Positions 1 through 13,032 of a DNA stretch of 64,000 nucleotides are shown here, one piece after another; the stretch's first letter is position 1, and the number at the start of each line of letters is the position of its first letter. Location: the NCBI RefSeq assembly GCF_900114765.1, contig NZ_FOUD01000004.1:1-64000 (forward strand). The letters are read 5' to 3'. Origin of the DNA: Halopseudomonas pachastrellae. GTDB taxonomy: Bacteria; Pseudomonadota; Gammaproteobacteria; Pseudomonadales; Pseudomonadaceae. The notes beneath the pieces were generated by a model. The model was given only the letters and a program-made list of their open reading frames with translations, made no database searches and was not told the origin of the DNA. A program made the position numbers and the translations under genes.

Positions 1-189
1 GCCAAGGCTCAGGTGCGCGCCAAGGTCGAGCATCCGTTCCGGGTAATCAAGCGCCAGTTCGGTTACACCAAGGTGCGCTTTCGCGGCTTGGCCAAAAACA
101 CGGCGCAACTGGTGACACTGTTCGCTCTGTCGAACCTGTGGATGGCGCGCCGACATTTACTGGCGAATGCAGGAGAGGTGCGCCTGTAA
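1..189 (+). CDS. IS5-family transposase, C-terminal part (cut by window edge)
   Basis: The reading frame is open from the first base and ends at TAA 187-189, giving 62 residues. It contains the motif [20 protein letters not shown] followed by [10 protein letters not shown], which is the classic C-terminal signature of IS5-type DDE transposases: the catalytic Glu lies in VEHPFR, and the YxxxKxR element is typical of the fold. Such enzymes cut and rejoin the ends of their own insertion sequence. The N-terminal two thirds lie outside the window, so whether the copy is intact cannot be judged here. The remaining stop and 3' flank look undamaged. Confidence 0.85.
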   Translation, partial: AKAQVRAKVEHPFRVIKRQFGYTKVRFRGLAKNTAQLVTLFALSNLWMARRHLLANAGEVRL

Positions 190-199
190 TGTGGAAAAT

Positions 200-226
200 G
201 GCTGCCGCGAGGTGCTCGCGGCGGCT
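200..226 (+). terminator. GC-rich hairpin after the transposase stop
   Basis: A perfect 8-bp stem GCCGCGAG/CTCGCGGC (204-211 with 215-222) has a 3-base loop and extends outward by about four pairs, one of them G-T. It is followed by A-rich rather than T-rich sequence, so it is a stable hairpin but not a textbook intrinsic terminator. It may protect the transposase mRNA or block read-through. Confidence 0.4.
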
Positions 227-358
227 AAAAACACAGAAATAAGCGGGTGATCTGAGCGTTTTTGATCGATTTGCCGCTTTTAAAATCGGCAGGGGCTGAA
301 GTCAGCCAGAAATACACAACTACTTCAGACCATCCCTAGCTTTCCGCCAACGCTATTG

Positions 359-407
359 GCTTCCAGCTTCCAGCTTCCAGCTTCCAGCTTCCAGCTTCCA
401 GCTTCCA
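359..407. repeat. Tandem heptamer array, 7 x GCTTCCA
   Basis: Seven exact head-to-tail copies of GCTTCCA lie between the IS remnant and the rpsF promoter. The unit belongs to the same AGCTT-centred heptamer family as the arrays near 10.9, 12.7, 16.5 and 58.9 kb, but this one has no facing inverted arm. Exact identity of all copies suggests recent slippage or homogenisation. Confidence 0.95.
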
Positions 408-449
408 GGTCAGGTTTTGCCTGCCTCCGGACTGCTACTGGCATTTCCC

Positions 450-478
450 TTGCAAGCCGAGCGGCGCTTCACTAGAAT
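450..478 (+). promoter_or_regulatory. Sigma70-type promoter of the rpsF operon
   Basis: A -35 box TTGCAA (450-455) and a -10 box TAGAAT (473-478) are separated by exactly 17 bp and lie about 75 bp before the rpsF start, so transcription would begin near 485. The transcribed leader can pair CCCAAAC (485-491) with GTTTGGG (517-523). Many bacteria carry an S6:S18-binding leader at this place, but I cannot recognise that motif securely here. Confidence 0.7.
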
Positions 479-552
479 GGCCGCCCCAAACCCTATGTTC
501 CACTCCTTGCCAGACTGTTTGGGCAGCTGGCTATAACCCGTAAGGAGCTTAT

Positions 553-981
553 ATGCGTCATTACGAAATCGTATTCCTGGTTCACCCGGACCAGAGCGAG
601 CAGGTTAGCGCGATGGTTGAGCGCTACAGCAAAGTGATCGAAGAAGACGGCGGCAAAGTACACCGTCTGGAAGATTGGGGCCGCCGCCAGCTGGCTTACC
701 CGATCGACAAGATCCACAAAGCTCACTACATCATGATGAACGTTGAGTGCAGCGCCAAGGCACTGGATGAGCTGAGCGAAAACTTCCGTTACAACGATGC
801 CGTTATCCGCAACATGGTCATCCGTCGTGACGAAGCCGTTACCGAACAGTCTGACATGCTCAAGTCCGAGGAAAGTGGTCGTGGTGAGCGTCGCGAGCGT
901 CGCGAGCGCAACGACGACAACGATTCCAACGACAATGCTGACAACAGCAACGACGCCGACGACAACGGTGACGACGAGTAA
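553..981 (+). CDS. rpsF: 30S ribosomal protein S6
   Basis: S6 binds 16S rRNA in the platform of the small subunit together with S18, whose gene follows directly. The N-terminal ~95 residues ([17 protein letters not shown], the [10 protein letters not shown] segment and [13 protein letters not shown]) are the full S6 fold. The remaining ~45 residues form a charged tail: a short Arg/Glu block and then an Asn/Asp-rich repeat ending in GDDE. S6 tails in gammaproteobacteria are substrates of the glutamate ligase RimK. This one is unusually rich in Asn and Asp and looks like a low-complexity expansion. The start has a good Shine-Dalgarno (TAAGGAG) and sits behind a recognisable promoter. First gene of the rpsF-rpsR-DUF2232-rplI operon. 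Confidence 0.98.
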   Translation: MRHYEIVFLVHPDQSEQVSAMVERYSKVIEEDGGKVHRLEDWGRRQLAYPIDKIHKAHYIMMNVECSAKALDELSENFRYNDAVIRNMVIRRDEAVTEQSDMLKSEESGRGERRERRERNDDNDSNDNADNSNDADDNGDDE

Positions 982-1021
982 GTTTTTTCAGTTCCCATTC
1001 CAGAATTAAGGAGACGCTGCC

Positions 1022-1252
1022 ATGGCACGTTTTTTCCGTCGCAGAAAGTTCTGCCGTTTTACCGCTGAAGGCGTAAAAGAGATCGATTACAAAGATCTCA
1101 ACACTCTGAAGGCCTATGTCACCGAGACCGGCAAGATTGTCCCGAGCCGTATCACCGGTACCAAGGCCAAGTACCAGCGTCAGCTGGCCGTTGCTATCAA
1201 GCGCGCCCGCTACCTGGCTCTGCTGCCTTACACCGACGGCCACGGTCGTTGA
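1022..1252 (+). CDS. rpsR: 30S ribosomal protein S18
   Basis: S18 forms a heterodimer with S6 on the platform of the 30S subunit. The 76-residue product is full length, with the [14 protein letters not shown] start and the conserved core [22 protein letters not shown]. It starts 40 bp after rpsF behind AAGGAGAC, so it is translated from the same mRNA. The basic N-terminus is the RNA-binding region. Confidence 0.99.
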   Translation: MARFFRRRKFCRFTAEGVKEIDYKDLNTLKAYVTETGKIVPSRITGTKAKYQRQLAVAIKRARYLALLPYTDGHGR

Positions 1253-1291
1253 TTGGTAGCCAAAAGTAATTGATCGGGAAGCCGAATCGGC

Positions 1292-2185
1292 ATGCAGGGG
1301 CTCGCTGAATTCATAATGCGCGGTCGTCGGCAAGCCACCCTGGTGGTGGGTTTGTCAGTCGCCGTCCCCCTGTTGTTCTGGTTCGGTGCAGTAGTACTGG
1401 CGCTGGTGCTATTGCGCCGCGGTTGGTCGGAAGGTATGTCGGTTGTGGTCTGGGGCGCGCTGCCCGCGCTGGCCTGGGCCCTGATAGGCGATCCGACCCC
1501 GCTGCTGGTACTGCTGGGTAGTGCCGCGCTGGCGCTGTTATTGCGTCAGCGCAGCGAATGGTCGCTGGTAGTCATGGCGACAGCGCCGCTGGGGCTGGTG
1601 TTTGCCCTGGTGTTGATGGCGACGTTACAGGCGCCCTTGCAGCAGCTGGCCGAGCAGATTCAGGCGGCCCTGCCGCAGATGCTCAGTGAGCTGGGCGAGG
1701 TTGACGAGGCAGCGCTTGCGCGCCTCCAGACCATGCTGGTGCCGTTGCTGGCTGGCCTGATGGGTGCAACCCATGCGGCCATGACGCTGGTTAGCCTGAT
1801 ACTGGCGCGCGCCTGGCAAGCCCGGTTGTACAACCCGGGTGGATTCCGCGAGGAGTTTCACCGTCTGCGGTTGGCACCCTGGATGGGCGTGGTGCTGGTC
1901 CTGGCCGTGTTTGGCGGGCCTCAGGTCGATGGCCTGGTGTTGCTCGCGCCGGTTGCTACCGTGCCGCTGCTGTTTGCCGGCCTGGCGCTGGTACACGGCG
2001 TAGTCGGCATCAAGCGTCTGGGTATCGGCCCGCTGGTGGTGCTGTATGTGGCGTTACTGTTCGTGTGGCAAGTGCTGTACCCCCTGATCATGATTTTGGC
2101 GTTTATTGATAGTCTGTTTGATTTCCGTTCCCGCCTTAAGCCGGTTTCCGGCGGCGGCAACGATGACTCAAACGGTCAAGGTTGA
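1292..2185 (+). CDS. DUF2232 integral membrane protein in the S6-S18-L9 operon
   Basis: A 297-residue protein of unknown function that Pseudomonas and relatives carry between rpsR and rplI. The sequence shows about eight hydrophobic segments, beginning with a pair at residues 17-50 and ending at about 250-275, with a long soluble stretch near 110-145 (LQAPLQQLAEQIQAALPQM) that could be amphipathic. It belongs to the DUF2232/YybS-like membrane family. The start at MQGLAEFIMRGRRQAT matches the usual N-terminus and is preceded by a modest GGAAG. Conserved placement suggests co-regulation with ribosome synthesis, but no biochemical role can be assigned. Confidence 0.85.
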   Translation: MQGLAEFIMRGRRQATLVVGLSVAVPLLFWFGAVVLALVLLRRGWSEGMSVVVWGALPALAWALIGDPTPLLVLLGSAALALLLRQRSEWSLVVMATAPLGLVFALVLMATLQAPLQQLAEQIQAALPQMLSELGEVDEAALARLQTMLVPLLAGLMGATHAAMTLVSLILARAWQARLYNPGGFREEFHRLRLAPWMGVVLVLAVFGGPQVDGLVLLAPVATVPLLFAGLALVHGVVGIKRLGIGPLVVLYVALLFVWQVLYPLIMILAFIDSLFDFRSRLKPVSGGGNDDSNGQG

Positions 2186-2203
2186 ATTAAAGAGGTCATC
2201 GCA

Positions 2204-2650
2204 ATGGAAGTTATCCTGCTCGAAAAGATCGCGAACCTGGGTAACCTGGGCGACAAAGTCGCTGTTAAAGCTGGTTACGCTCGCAATTTCCTGCTGCCCT
2301 TCGGCAAAGCCACTCCGGCGACTGCTGACAACGTAGCTGCTTTTGAAGCACGCCGCGCTGAACTGGAAAAGATCGCTGCCGAGAAGAAAGCCGAGGCTGA
2401 AGCCCGCGCTGCCAAACTGGCTGATCTGACTGTCACCATCGCTGCTAACGCTGGCGAAGAGGGCAAACTGTTCGGTTCCATCGGTACTCGTGACATCGCC
2501 GACGCTGTGACTGCAGCTGGCGTTGCCATCGAGAAGAGCGAAGTCCGTCTGCCCGACGGCGCGCTGCGTACCGTTGGCGAGTTCGACATCGATGTGCAGC
2601 TGCACACCGACGTTGACGCTACCGTCAAGCTGGTTGTTGTAGCCGGCTAA
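2204..2650 (+). CDS. rplI: 50S ribosomal protein L9
   Basis: L9 binds domain V of 23S rRNA at the base of the L1 stalk and helps suppress frameshifting. The product has the usual 148 residues: an N-terminal RNA-binding domain ([32 protein letters not shown]), a long charged connecting helix (about 41-75, rich in Ala, Glu and Lys), and a C-terminal RNA-binding domain. It starts 18 bp after the DUF2232 gene behind AAAGAGG and is the last gene of the ribosomal operon. A strong hairpin follows. Confidence 0.99.
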   Translation: MEVILLEKIANLGNLGDKVAVKAGYARNFLLPFGKATPATADNVAAFEARRAELEKIAAEKKAEAEARAAKLADLTVTIAANAGEEGKLFGSIGTRDIADAVTAAGVAIEKSEVRLPDGALRTVGEFDIDVQLHTDVDATVKLVVVAG

Positions 2651-2714
2651 TAACGATTGGCCTCGCGCTATCCGCCTTGAGCGGATGATTTGCCGGGGCT
2701 TTGTCGTTAGACTT

Positions 2715-2750
2715 CAACACGGCGCCTGTCTGCGGACAGGCGCCGTGTTG
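2715..2750 (+). terminator. 16-bp perfect hairpin between rplI and dnaB
   Basis: CAACACGGCGCCTGTC and GACAGGCGCCGTGTTG pair perfectly around a TGCG loop. Only CATTTCTG follows, so the T-tract is weak. It may be a partial terminator or mRNA 3'-end stabiliser separating the abundant rplI message from dnaB, which starts 34 bp later without another obvious promoter. Confidence 0.65.
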
Positions 2751-2783
2751 CATTTCTGATCAGGCTGTTTTGAGCGCACTCCC

Positions 2784-4187
2784 ATGACCGAATCACTGTA
2801 CACCGACCGTCCCGAGCTGGACCTGCAGACCGCTGCCTTGAAGGTGCCCCCGCACTCGATTGAGGCCGAGCAGGCAGTACTTGGCGGGGTGATGCTGGAC
2901 AACATGGCCTGGGAGCGAGTCGCCGAGCAGCTGACTGACAGTGATTTTTATCGCCACGACCATCGGTTGATCTTTCAGGCGCTGGTGCGCCTGGCCTCGC
3001 GCAACCTGCCGTTTGACGTGGTGACCCTGGCTGAAGAGCTGGACAAGGAAGGGCTGACCGATCAGGTGGGTGGTCTGGCCTACCTCGGGCAACTGGCCAA
3101 AAATACCCCCTCGGTAGCCAACATCAGTGCCTATGCGCAGATCATCCGCGAGCGCTCCACCCTGCGTCAGTTGATCAGTGTCAGCACCGAGATTGCCGAT
3201 ACCGCCTTCAACCCCAAGGGTATGCAGGCGACCGAGGTGCTCGATGATGCCGAGCGCAAGATTTTCTCGATTGCCGAGAGTCGGCCCAAGACCGGTGGCC
3301 CGGAAGGGGTCAATGCGCTGCTGACCAAGGCGATCGATCGCATCGACACGCTGTTCAACAGTGAAGGCTCCATTACCGGCCTTTCCACCGGCTTTACCGA
3401 GCTGGACAACATGACCTCTGGCTTGCAGCCGGCTGACCTGATTATCGTCGCTGGTCGTCCGTCGATGGGTAAAACCACCTTTGCCATGAATCTGGTTGAG
3501 AATGCGGTGATGCGCAGCGACAAGGCGGTGCTGGTGTTCTCGCTGGAGATGCCAGGTGAGTCGCTGATCATGCGTATGCTGTCTTCGCTCGGCCGCATCG
3601 ACCAGACCAAGGTGCGCTCCGGCCGCCTGGATGATGAGGATTGGCCGCGTCTGACCTCGGCGGTCAACATGCTCAACGACCGTAAGCTGTTTATCGACGA
3701 CACCGCAGGCCTGTCGCCGATGGAGATGCGTACCCGAGCCCGTCGGATCGTGCGTGAGCACGGCGACCTGGGGTTGATCATGATCGACTACCTGCAGCTG
3801 ATGCGTATCGGCGGCGCCGCATCGGAAAACCGCACCAACGAAATTTCCGAAATTTCCCGCTCGCTCAAGGCGCTGGCCAAGGAGTTCAACGTCCCGGTCA
3901 TTGCCTTGTCGCAGCTCAACCGCTCGCTTGAGCAGCGACCCAACAAACGCCCGATCAACTCCGACTTGCGTGAGTCTGGTGCGATCGAGCAGGACGCCGA
4001 CGTCATCATGTTTGTCTATCGTGATGAGGTCTATCACCCCGACACCCAGGACAAGGGTATTGCGGAGCTGATTATCGGCAAGCAGCGTAACGGCCCCATC
4101 GGCACGGCACGGATGGCGTTTCTGGGCAAATACACCCGTTTTGAAAACCTCGCACCGGGCTCGTACTCCGGCTACGGGGAGGAGTGA
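2784..4187 (+). CDS. dnaB: Replicative DNA helicase DnaB
   Basis: Hexameric 5'-3' helicase that unwinds DNA at the chromosomal replication fork and recruits primase DnaG. The 467-residue product has the N-terminal helical collar domain (about 20-125, [14 protein letters not shown]), a linker helix, and the RecA-like motor with Walker A GRPSMGKT (224-231) and Walker [10 protein letters not shown] (331-339). The arginine finger region is near the C-terminus. There is no intein, a common insertion in this gene. The start agrees with Pseudomonas homologues, although the ribosome-binding site is weak. The stop codon abuts the next gene. Confidence 0.98.
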   Translation: MTESLYTDRPELDLQTAALKVPPHSIEAEQAVLGGVMLDNMAWERVAEQLTDSDFYRHDHRLIFQALVRLASRNLPFDVVTLAEELDKEGLTDQVGGLAYLGQLAKNTPSVANISAYAQIIRERSTLRQLISVSTEIADTAFNPKGMQATEVLDDAERKIFSIAESRPKTGGPEGVNALLTKAIDRIDTLFNSEGSITGLSTGFTELDNMTSGLQPADLIIVAGRPSMGKTTFAMNLVENAVMRSDKAVLVFSLEMPGESLIMRMLSSLGRIDQTKVRSGRLDDEDWPRLTSAVNMLNDRKLFIDDTAGLSPMEMRTRARRIVREHGDLGLIMIDYLQLMRIGGAASENRTNEISEISRSLKALAKEFNVPVIALSQLNRSLEQRPNKRPINSDLRESGAIEQDADVIMFVYRDEVYHPDTQDKGIAELIIGKQRNGPIGTARMAFLGKYTRFENLAPGSYSGYGEE

Positions 4188-4189
4188 AC

Positions 4190-6424
<2,235 letters not shown>

Positions 6425-6545
6425 AGGTTGGCGCTATTGCGCCTATAGCGGCTTTCAAATAGCTCGGGTTGTCCTATGCTTCTAGAGTGGCGTCTGTAAA
6501 GCGTGGCCAGTGGGCCGCGCTGCAGAGCTGTTCTGGAGGTGGCTC

Positions 6546-6605
6546 ATGTGGAATGACATCTGGCTGAACTGGTGGGCAGACTACGCCGGCGCAACTGCTG
6601 CGTAG
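6546..6605 (+). CDS. Short Trp-rich ORF with strong ribosome-binding site (candidate leader peptide or microprotein)
   Basis: ATG at 6546 is preceded by TGGAGGT at ideal distance and opens 19 codons encoding MWNDIWLNWWADYAGATAA. Four of the first ten residues are Trp, which is far from chance and recalls either a transcription-attenuation leader peptide or a tiny membrane or toxin-like peptide. About 20 bases after the stop an AGCCTGCTG/CAGCAGGCT hairpin occurs, which would also suit a leader or terminator arrangement. No tryptophan gene follows: the next gene is retS on the opposite strand. A promoter such as TTTCAA with TATGCT near 6452-6480 is only weakly visible. Function unknown; expression is inferred from the ribosome-binding site only. 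Confidence 0.45.
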   Translation: MWNDIWLNWWADYAGATAA

Positions 6606-6635
6606 CGATCTCTTGAGTTGGCCCAGCCTGCTGTA

Positions 6636-9386
<2,751 letters not shown>

Positions 9387-9436
9387 GTGGGGTCCTGTCC
9401 TTGGTTTGGATATCCGGTTTCAACGATTCGTCGGCC

Positions 9437-9465
9437 AGTATAGCCCAGTGTGGACTCGCTCGAAA
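9437..9465 (-). promoter_or_regulatory. Candidate retS promoter
   Basis: Read on the minus strand: -10 box TATACT (9437-9442) with a weaker -35 TTTCGA (9460-9465) and a 17-bp spacer, about 50 bp before the retS start. The rest of the gap to purD (9466-9576) shows no coding feature that I recognise. Confidence 0.5.
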
Positions 9466-9576
9466 CGGATCAAGCGGACAGTCTGTTGTCTGTCTGTGCG
9501 CTTTTGCTCGCGTGCATGTTATTGGCAGGCAGTTGAGCCCCTGCGCTGGGCGGTAAATTGGGCGGGTGCGCCCGTT

Positions 9577-9617
9577 GGCATGCCTGAAAACCCCGCTGGA
9601 CGGGGCACAGGCATGCC
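9577..9617 (-). terminator. Nested palindrome after purD
   Basis: Outer arms GGCATGCCTG (9577-9586) and CAGGCATGCC (9608-9617) are perfect; inside them CCCCG (9591-9595) pairs with CGGGG (9601-9605). It lies about 10 bases past the purD stop. No T-tract follows on the minus strand, so it is either a Rho-independent-like stabiliser or a factor-assisted terminator separating purD from retS. Confidence 0.6.
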
Positions 9618-9626
9618 GGCTGGTAC

Positions 9627-10907
9627 TCAGCTTTCGCGGGCGATGGCGCGGTAGCCGATGTCCTTGCGGTAGAAGCAGCCGTTCCAGCTGATCTGCTCCG
9701 CCAGGCGATAGGCACCCTGCTGGGCTTCGCGCACGCTGTTGCCCAGTGCGGTGGCGCACAGAACGCGGCCGCCGCTGGTGGTCACTTGGCCGTCTTTCAG
9801 CGCGGTGCCAGCGTGGAAAACCTTGCCGCTGTCGCTGACGGCGACATCCAGACCCTGGATCACGTCACCTTTGGCATAGTCAGCCGGGTAGCCGCCGGCA
9901 GCCAGCACGACGCCCAGGCTGCAACGCGGATCCCACGTGGCGTCGACCTTATCCAGGGTGCCGGCGTTTGCCGCTTCAATCAGCTCAACCAGGCTGGACT
10001 GCAGGCGCAGCATGATCGGCTGGGTCTCCGGGTCGCCAAAGCGGCAGTTGAACTCGATGACCTTCGGGTTGCCGGCTGCATCAATCATTAGGCCGGCGTA
10101 CAGAAAGCCGGTGTAGACGTTGCCTTCAGCGGCCATGCCGCGCACGGTCGGCCAGATTACCTGGTCCATTACGCGCTGATGCACGTCGCTGGTGACAACC
10201 GGAGCAGGGGAGTAGGCGCCCATGCCACCGGTGTTGGGGCCGGTGTCGCCGTCGCCAACGCGCTTGTGATCCTGACTGGTGGCCATGGGCAGCACGTGCT
10301 CGCCATCAACCATGACGATAAAGCTGGCTTCTTCGCCATCCAGGAATTCTTCGATGACAACGCGTGAGCCGGCCTCGCCAAAGGCATTGCCGGCCAGCAT
10401 GTCGCGTACGGCGGCTTCGGCTTCATCAAGGGTCATGGCAACGATCACGCCCTTGCCGGCTGCCAGGCCGTCGGCCTTGATGACGATGGGCGCGCCTTTC
10501 TCGCGCAGGTAGGCCAGTGCGGGCTCGACGTCGGTGAAGTTCTGGTACTCGGCGGTCGGGATCTGGTGGCGGGCCAGAAAGTCCTTGGTGAAGGCCTTGG
10601 AGCCTTCCAGCTGCGCGGCGCCGGCGGTGGGGCCAAAGCAGGGCAGGCCGTGCTCGCGGAAGCGGTCAACAACACCGGCGACCAGCGGGGCTTCCGGGCC
10701 GACGATGGTCAGGCTGACGTTGTCCTTGGCAAAGGCAACCAGCTGGTCCAGAGCCAGCACGTCGATGGCGACGTTTTCACATTTGGCTTCGATCGCGGTG
10801 CCGGCGTTGCCCGGCGCGACAAAGACCTTCTCGACGCGCTCGTCCTGCGCCACTTTCCACGCCAGCGCGTGCTCGCGGCCGCCGCTGCCGATAATCAGTA
10901 CGTTCAT
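9627..10907 (-). CDS. purD: Phosphoribosylamine-glycine ligase (GARS)
   Basis: Catalyses ATP-dependent joining of glycine to 5-phosphoribosylamine, the second step of purine synthesis. The 426-residue ATP-grasp protein begins with MNVLIIGSGGREHALAWK and contains GPEAPLVAGVVDRFREHGLP, the ATP-grasp segment VIKADGLAAGKGVIVA, and the metal-binding IEFNCRFGDPETQ. I chose the start at 10907, behind AGGAGAG, because a longer frame would add nine residues with no homology. Encoded downstream of purH with a heptamer inverted-repeat hairpin in the 110-bp gap, so purD is probably in the same unit but with an mRNA structural element between. Confidence 0.98.
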   Translation of the reverse strand: MNVLIIGSGGREHALAWKVAQDERVEKVFVAPGNAGTAIEAKCENVAIDVLALDQLVAFAKDNVSLTIVGPEAPLVAGVVDRFREHGLPCFGPTAGAAQLEGSKAFTKDFLARHQIPTAEYQNFTDVEPALAYLREKGAPIVIKADGLAAGKGVIVAMTLDEAEAAVRDMLAGNAFGEAGSRVVIEEFLDGEEASFIVMVDGEHVLPMATSQDHKRVGDGDTGPNTGGMGAYSPAPVVTSDVHQRVMDQVIWPTVRGMAAEGNVYTGFLYAGLMIDAAGNPKVIEFNCRFGDPETQPIMLRLQSSLVELIEAANAGTLDKVDATWDPRCSLGVVLAAGGYPADYAKGDVIQGLDVAVSDSGKVFHAGTALKDGQVTTSGGRVLCATALGNSVREAQQGAYRLAEQISWNGCFYRKDIGYRAIARES

Positions 10908-10926
10908 GTAACTCTCCTGTGGAGAG

Positions 10927-11012
10927 AGCTGCAAGCTTCAAGCTTCAAGCTGCAAGGGAAAACGCCTTACGACGTGCTCCTGCTTGCAGCTTGCGGCTTG
11001 CGGCTTGTGGCT
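10927..11012. repeat. Facing heptamer arrays forming a long hairpin between purH and purD
   Basis: The left arm (10927-10956) has about four copies of AAGCTTC/AAGCTGC; the right arm (10983-11012) has about four copies of the complementary type GCTTGCG/GCTTGCA. Aligning the left arm with the reverse complement of the right gives 24 matches in 30, and every mismatch falls at the same variable dinucleotide of the heptamer. The pair can fold into an extended hairpin with a 26-base loop in the purH-purD message. Confidence 0.9.
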
Positions 11013-11018
11013 CAGGGA

Positions 11019-12626
11019 TTAGTGACGGAAGTGGCGCATGCCCGTAAATACCATTGCCATGCCGGCTTCATCAGCCGCATCGATCACTTCCTGATCGCGC
11101 ATGGAGCCGCCCGGTTGGATGACGGCGCTGATACCGACCTTGGCAGCGTTGTCGATGCCGTCGCGGAACGGGAAGAAAGCGTCGGAGGCCATGACCGCGC
11201 CGGCAACCTGCAGGCCGGCATGCTCGGCCTTGATGGCAGCGATGCGAGCGGAGTTGACGCGGCTCATCTGGCCTGCGCCGACACCGATGGTCTGACGGCC
11301 CTTGGCGTAGACAATGGCGTTGGATTTGACGAACTTGGCGACTTTCCAGGCGAAGACCAGATCGTGGATTTCCTGCTCGGTCGGCGCGCGTTTGGTCACC
11401 ACTTTCAGGTCGTCGGCGGTAATCATGCCGATATCACGGCTCTGCACCAGCAGGCCACCGTTGACGCGCTTGTAGTCCCAGTCGGCCTGGCGGTCGGTAC
11501 CCCATTCGCCGCACTCGAGCAGGCGAACGTTGGCTTTGGCGGCGACGGCGGCGCGGGCCTCAACGCTGATGCGCGGGGCAATGATTACCTCAACAAACTG
11601 ACGTTCAACGATGGCGGCAGCAGTGTCGCCGTCCAGCTCACGGTTGAAGGCGATGATGCCGCCGAAGGCGGATTCGCTGTCGGTTGCCCAGGCCAGGTCA
11701 TAGGCCTTGCGGATGCCGCCTTCATCTTCCGGTACAACGGCAACGCCGCAAGGGTTGGCGTGTTTGACGATAACGCAGGCCGGTTTGGTGAAGCCCTTGA
11801 CGCATTCCAGCGCGGCGTCGGTGTCGGCCACGTTGTTGTAGGACAGCTCTTTGCCCTGCAGCTGGGTGGCGGTGGCGATGCTGGCCTCGGCCGGTGCTGC
11901 TTCCTTGTAGAAGGCGGCGGCCTGGTGCGGGTTTTCGCCGTAGCGCATGTCCTGCACTTTGATGAACTGGCTGTTGAAGGTGCGCGGGAAGGCGGCGCGG
12001 TCTTCGGTGCTCAGGGTGTCGCGGGTCTGCTCGATGGTGCCCAGGTAGTTGGCAATCATGCCGTCGTAGGCCGCAGTGTGCTCGAACGCTTTCAGTGCCA
12101 GATCAAAGCGCTGGGCGTAGCTCAGGCCGCCGCTCTTGAGAGCGTCGAGGATGCTGCTGTAGTCGCCGGCGTTGACCACGATGGCAACGTCTTTGTGGTT
12201 CTTGGCGGCGCTGCGGACCATGGTCGGGCCGCCGATGTCGATGTTCTCGATGGCGTCAGGCAGGGTGCAGCCGGGCTTTGCTACCGTAGCGGCGAAGGGG
12301 TAGAGATTGACTACGACCATGTCGATGGGCTGGATGCCATGCTCGGACATAACGGCGCCGTCGATGTCACGGCGACCCAGGATGCCGCCGTGGATTTTCG
12401 GGTGCAGGGTCTTGACCCGGCCGTCCATCATTTCCGGGAAGCCGGTGTAGTCAGCGACTTCAACAGCCTTGATGCCCTGCTCGCAGAGCAGCTTGTAGGT
12501 GCCGCCGGTGGAGAGGATTTCAACGCCCTGGGCGCTCAGCTCGCGGGCAAAATCGACGATACCGGTTTTGTCAGAAACACTGATCAGCGCGCGGCGTACC
12601 GGCTGGCGGGTAGTTTGGTCGGTCAT
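11019..12626 (-). CDS. purH: Bifunctional AICAR formyltransferase / IMP cyclohydrolase
   Basis: Performs the last two steps of de novo IMP synthesis. The 535-residue product has the N-terminal MGS-like IMP cyclohydrolase domain ([29 protein letters not shown]) and the C-terminal formyltransferase domain with [10 protein letters not shown] and the C-terminal [19 protein letters not shown]. Length is normal. It follows fis by about 80 bp on the same strand, the gap being largely heptamer repeat. Read with fis upstream and purD downstream, the order matches Pseudomonas. Confidence 0.98.
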   Translation of the reverse strand: MTDQTTRQPVRRALISVSDKTGIVDFARELSAQGVEILSTGGTYKLLCEQGIKAVEVADYTGFPEMMDGRVKTLHPKIHGGILGRRDIDGAVMSEHGIQPIDMVVVNLYPFAATVAKPGCTLPDAIENIDIGGPTMVRSAAKNHKDVAIVVNAGDYSSILDALKSGGLSYAQRFDLALKAFEHTAAYDGMIANYLGTIEQTRDTLSTEDRAAFPRTFNSQFIKVQDMRYGENPHQAAAFYKEAAPAEASIATATQLQGKELSYNNVADTDAALECVKGFTKPACVIVKHANPCGVAVVPEDEGGIRKAYDLAWATDSESAFGGIIAFNRELDGDTAAAIVERQFVEVIIAPRISVEARAAVAAKANVRLLECGEWGTDRQADWDYKRVNGGLLVQSRDIGMITADDLKVVTKRAPTEQEIHDLVFAWKVAKFVKSNAIVYAKGRQTIGVGAGQMSRVNSARIAAIKAEHAGLQVAGAVMASDAFFPFRDGIDNAAKVGISAVIQPGGSMRDQEVIDAADEAGMAMVFTGMRHFRH

Positions 12627-12654
12627 CTTGGATCCAGGCTAGGTTCAAAAAGTC

Positions 12655-12684
12655 AGCTTCAAGCTACAAGCCTCAAGCTTCAAG
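12655..12684. repeat. Heptamer array between fis and purH
   Basis: About four copies of an AAGCTTC/AAGCTAC/AAGCCTC heptamer, less uniform than the other arrays. A short GGCTTGCGG at 12698-12706 may be the remnant of an inverted arm. It occupies the gap just downstream of fis. Confidence 0.8.
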
Positions 12685-12708
12685 TGGAGACAATTCTGGC
12701 TTGCGGCG

Positions 12709-13032
12709 TCAGAGCAATCCGTACTGTTTGAGCTTTTTGCGCAGCGTGCCGCGATTCAGGCCCAGCACCTCGGAGGCGCGGGTCTGGTTGCCCTTGACGT
12801 AGTTCATTACGCTCTCGAGCAGCGGCGCTTCGACTTCTGACAGCACCATGTTGTAGACGTCGGTCACGTCCTGGCCCTCAAGGTGCTGAAAGTAGTTGTG
12901 CAGGGCGTCCTCGACGCTGTCGCGCAGCGTTTTTTGATCGCGGGTGTCGTTGATCCCGCTGGGGGGGAGGGTGGATTGACTGCTGTCGCTCACAGTGGGG
13001 TTTCCATCAGGTAGGGTTGTGTCGAAATTCAT
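12709..13032 (-). CDS. fis: DNA-binding protein Fis
   Basis: Nucleoid protein that bends DNA and modulates rRNA, recombination and growth-phase genes. The 107 residues comprise a disordered N-terminus (about 1-30), the dimerising helices, and the C-terminal helix-turn-helix [20 protein letters not shown], which is nearly invariant in the family. Its ATG overlaps the dusB stop codon (ATGA), the standard dusB-fis operon arrangement of gammaproteobacteria, implying translational coupling. Slightly longer than the 98-residue E. coli protein because of the N-terminus. Confidence 0.97.
   Translation of the reverse strand: MNFDTTLPDGNPTVSDSSQSTLPPSGINDTRDQKTLRDSVEDALHNYFQHLEGQDVTDVYNMVLSEVEAPLLESVMNYVKGNQTRASEVLGLNRGTLRKKLKQYGLL

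Larger units (their letters stand above)
1..340 (+). mobile_element. 3' part of an IS5-like insertion sequence
   Basis: The transposase end is followed by about 150 non-coding bases. I infer the right end of the element near 324-335 (TTCAGACCATCC), immediately followed by CTAG at 336-339. IS5 relatives typically duplicate a 4-bp YTAR site such as CTAG. The left end is outside the window, so neither the inverted-repeat match nor the target duplication can be confirmed; the exact boundary is a guess. Confidence 0.5.

Noticed and set aside
359-407. CRISPR array
   Set aside because: The repeats are 7 bp with no spacers, so they are simple tandem repeats.
485-552. S6:S18 leader RNA before rpsF
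   Set aside because: A stem can be drawn (CCCAAAC/GTTTGGG), but I could not locate the conserved bulge and loop residues with confidence, so it is only mentioned in the promoter entry.
10566-12731. 721-codon plus-strand frame across purD/purH
   Set aside because: Runs through the complements of two well-conserved purine genes and a repeat array; low-complexity Gly/Val/Asp composition typical of antisense frames.
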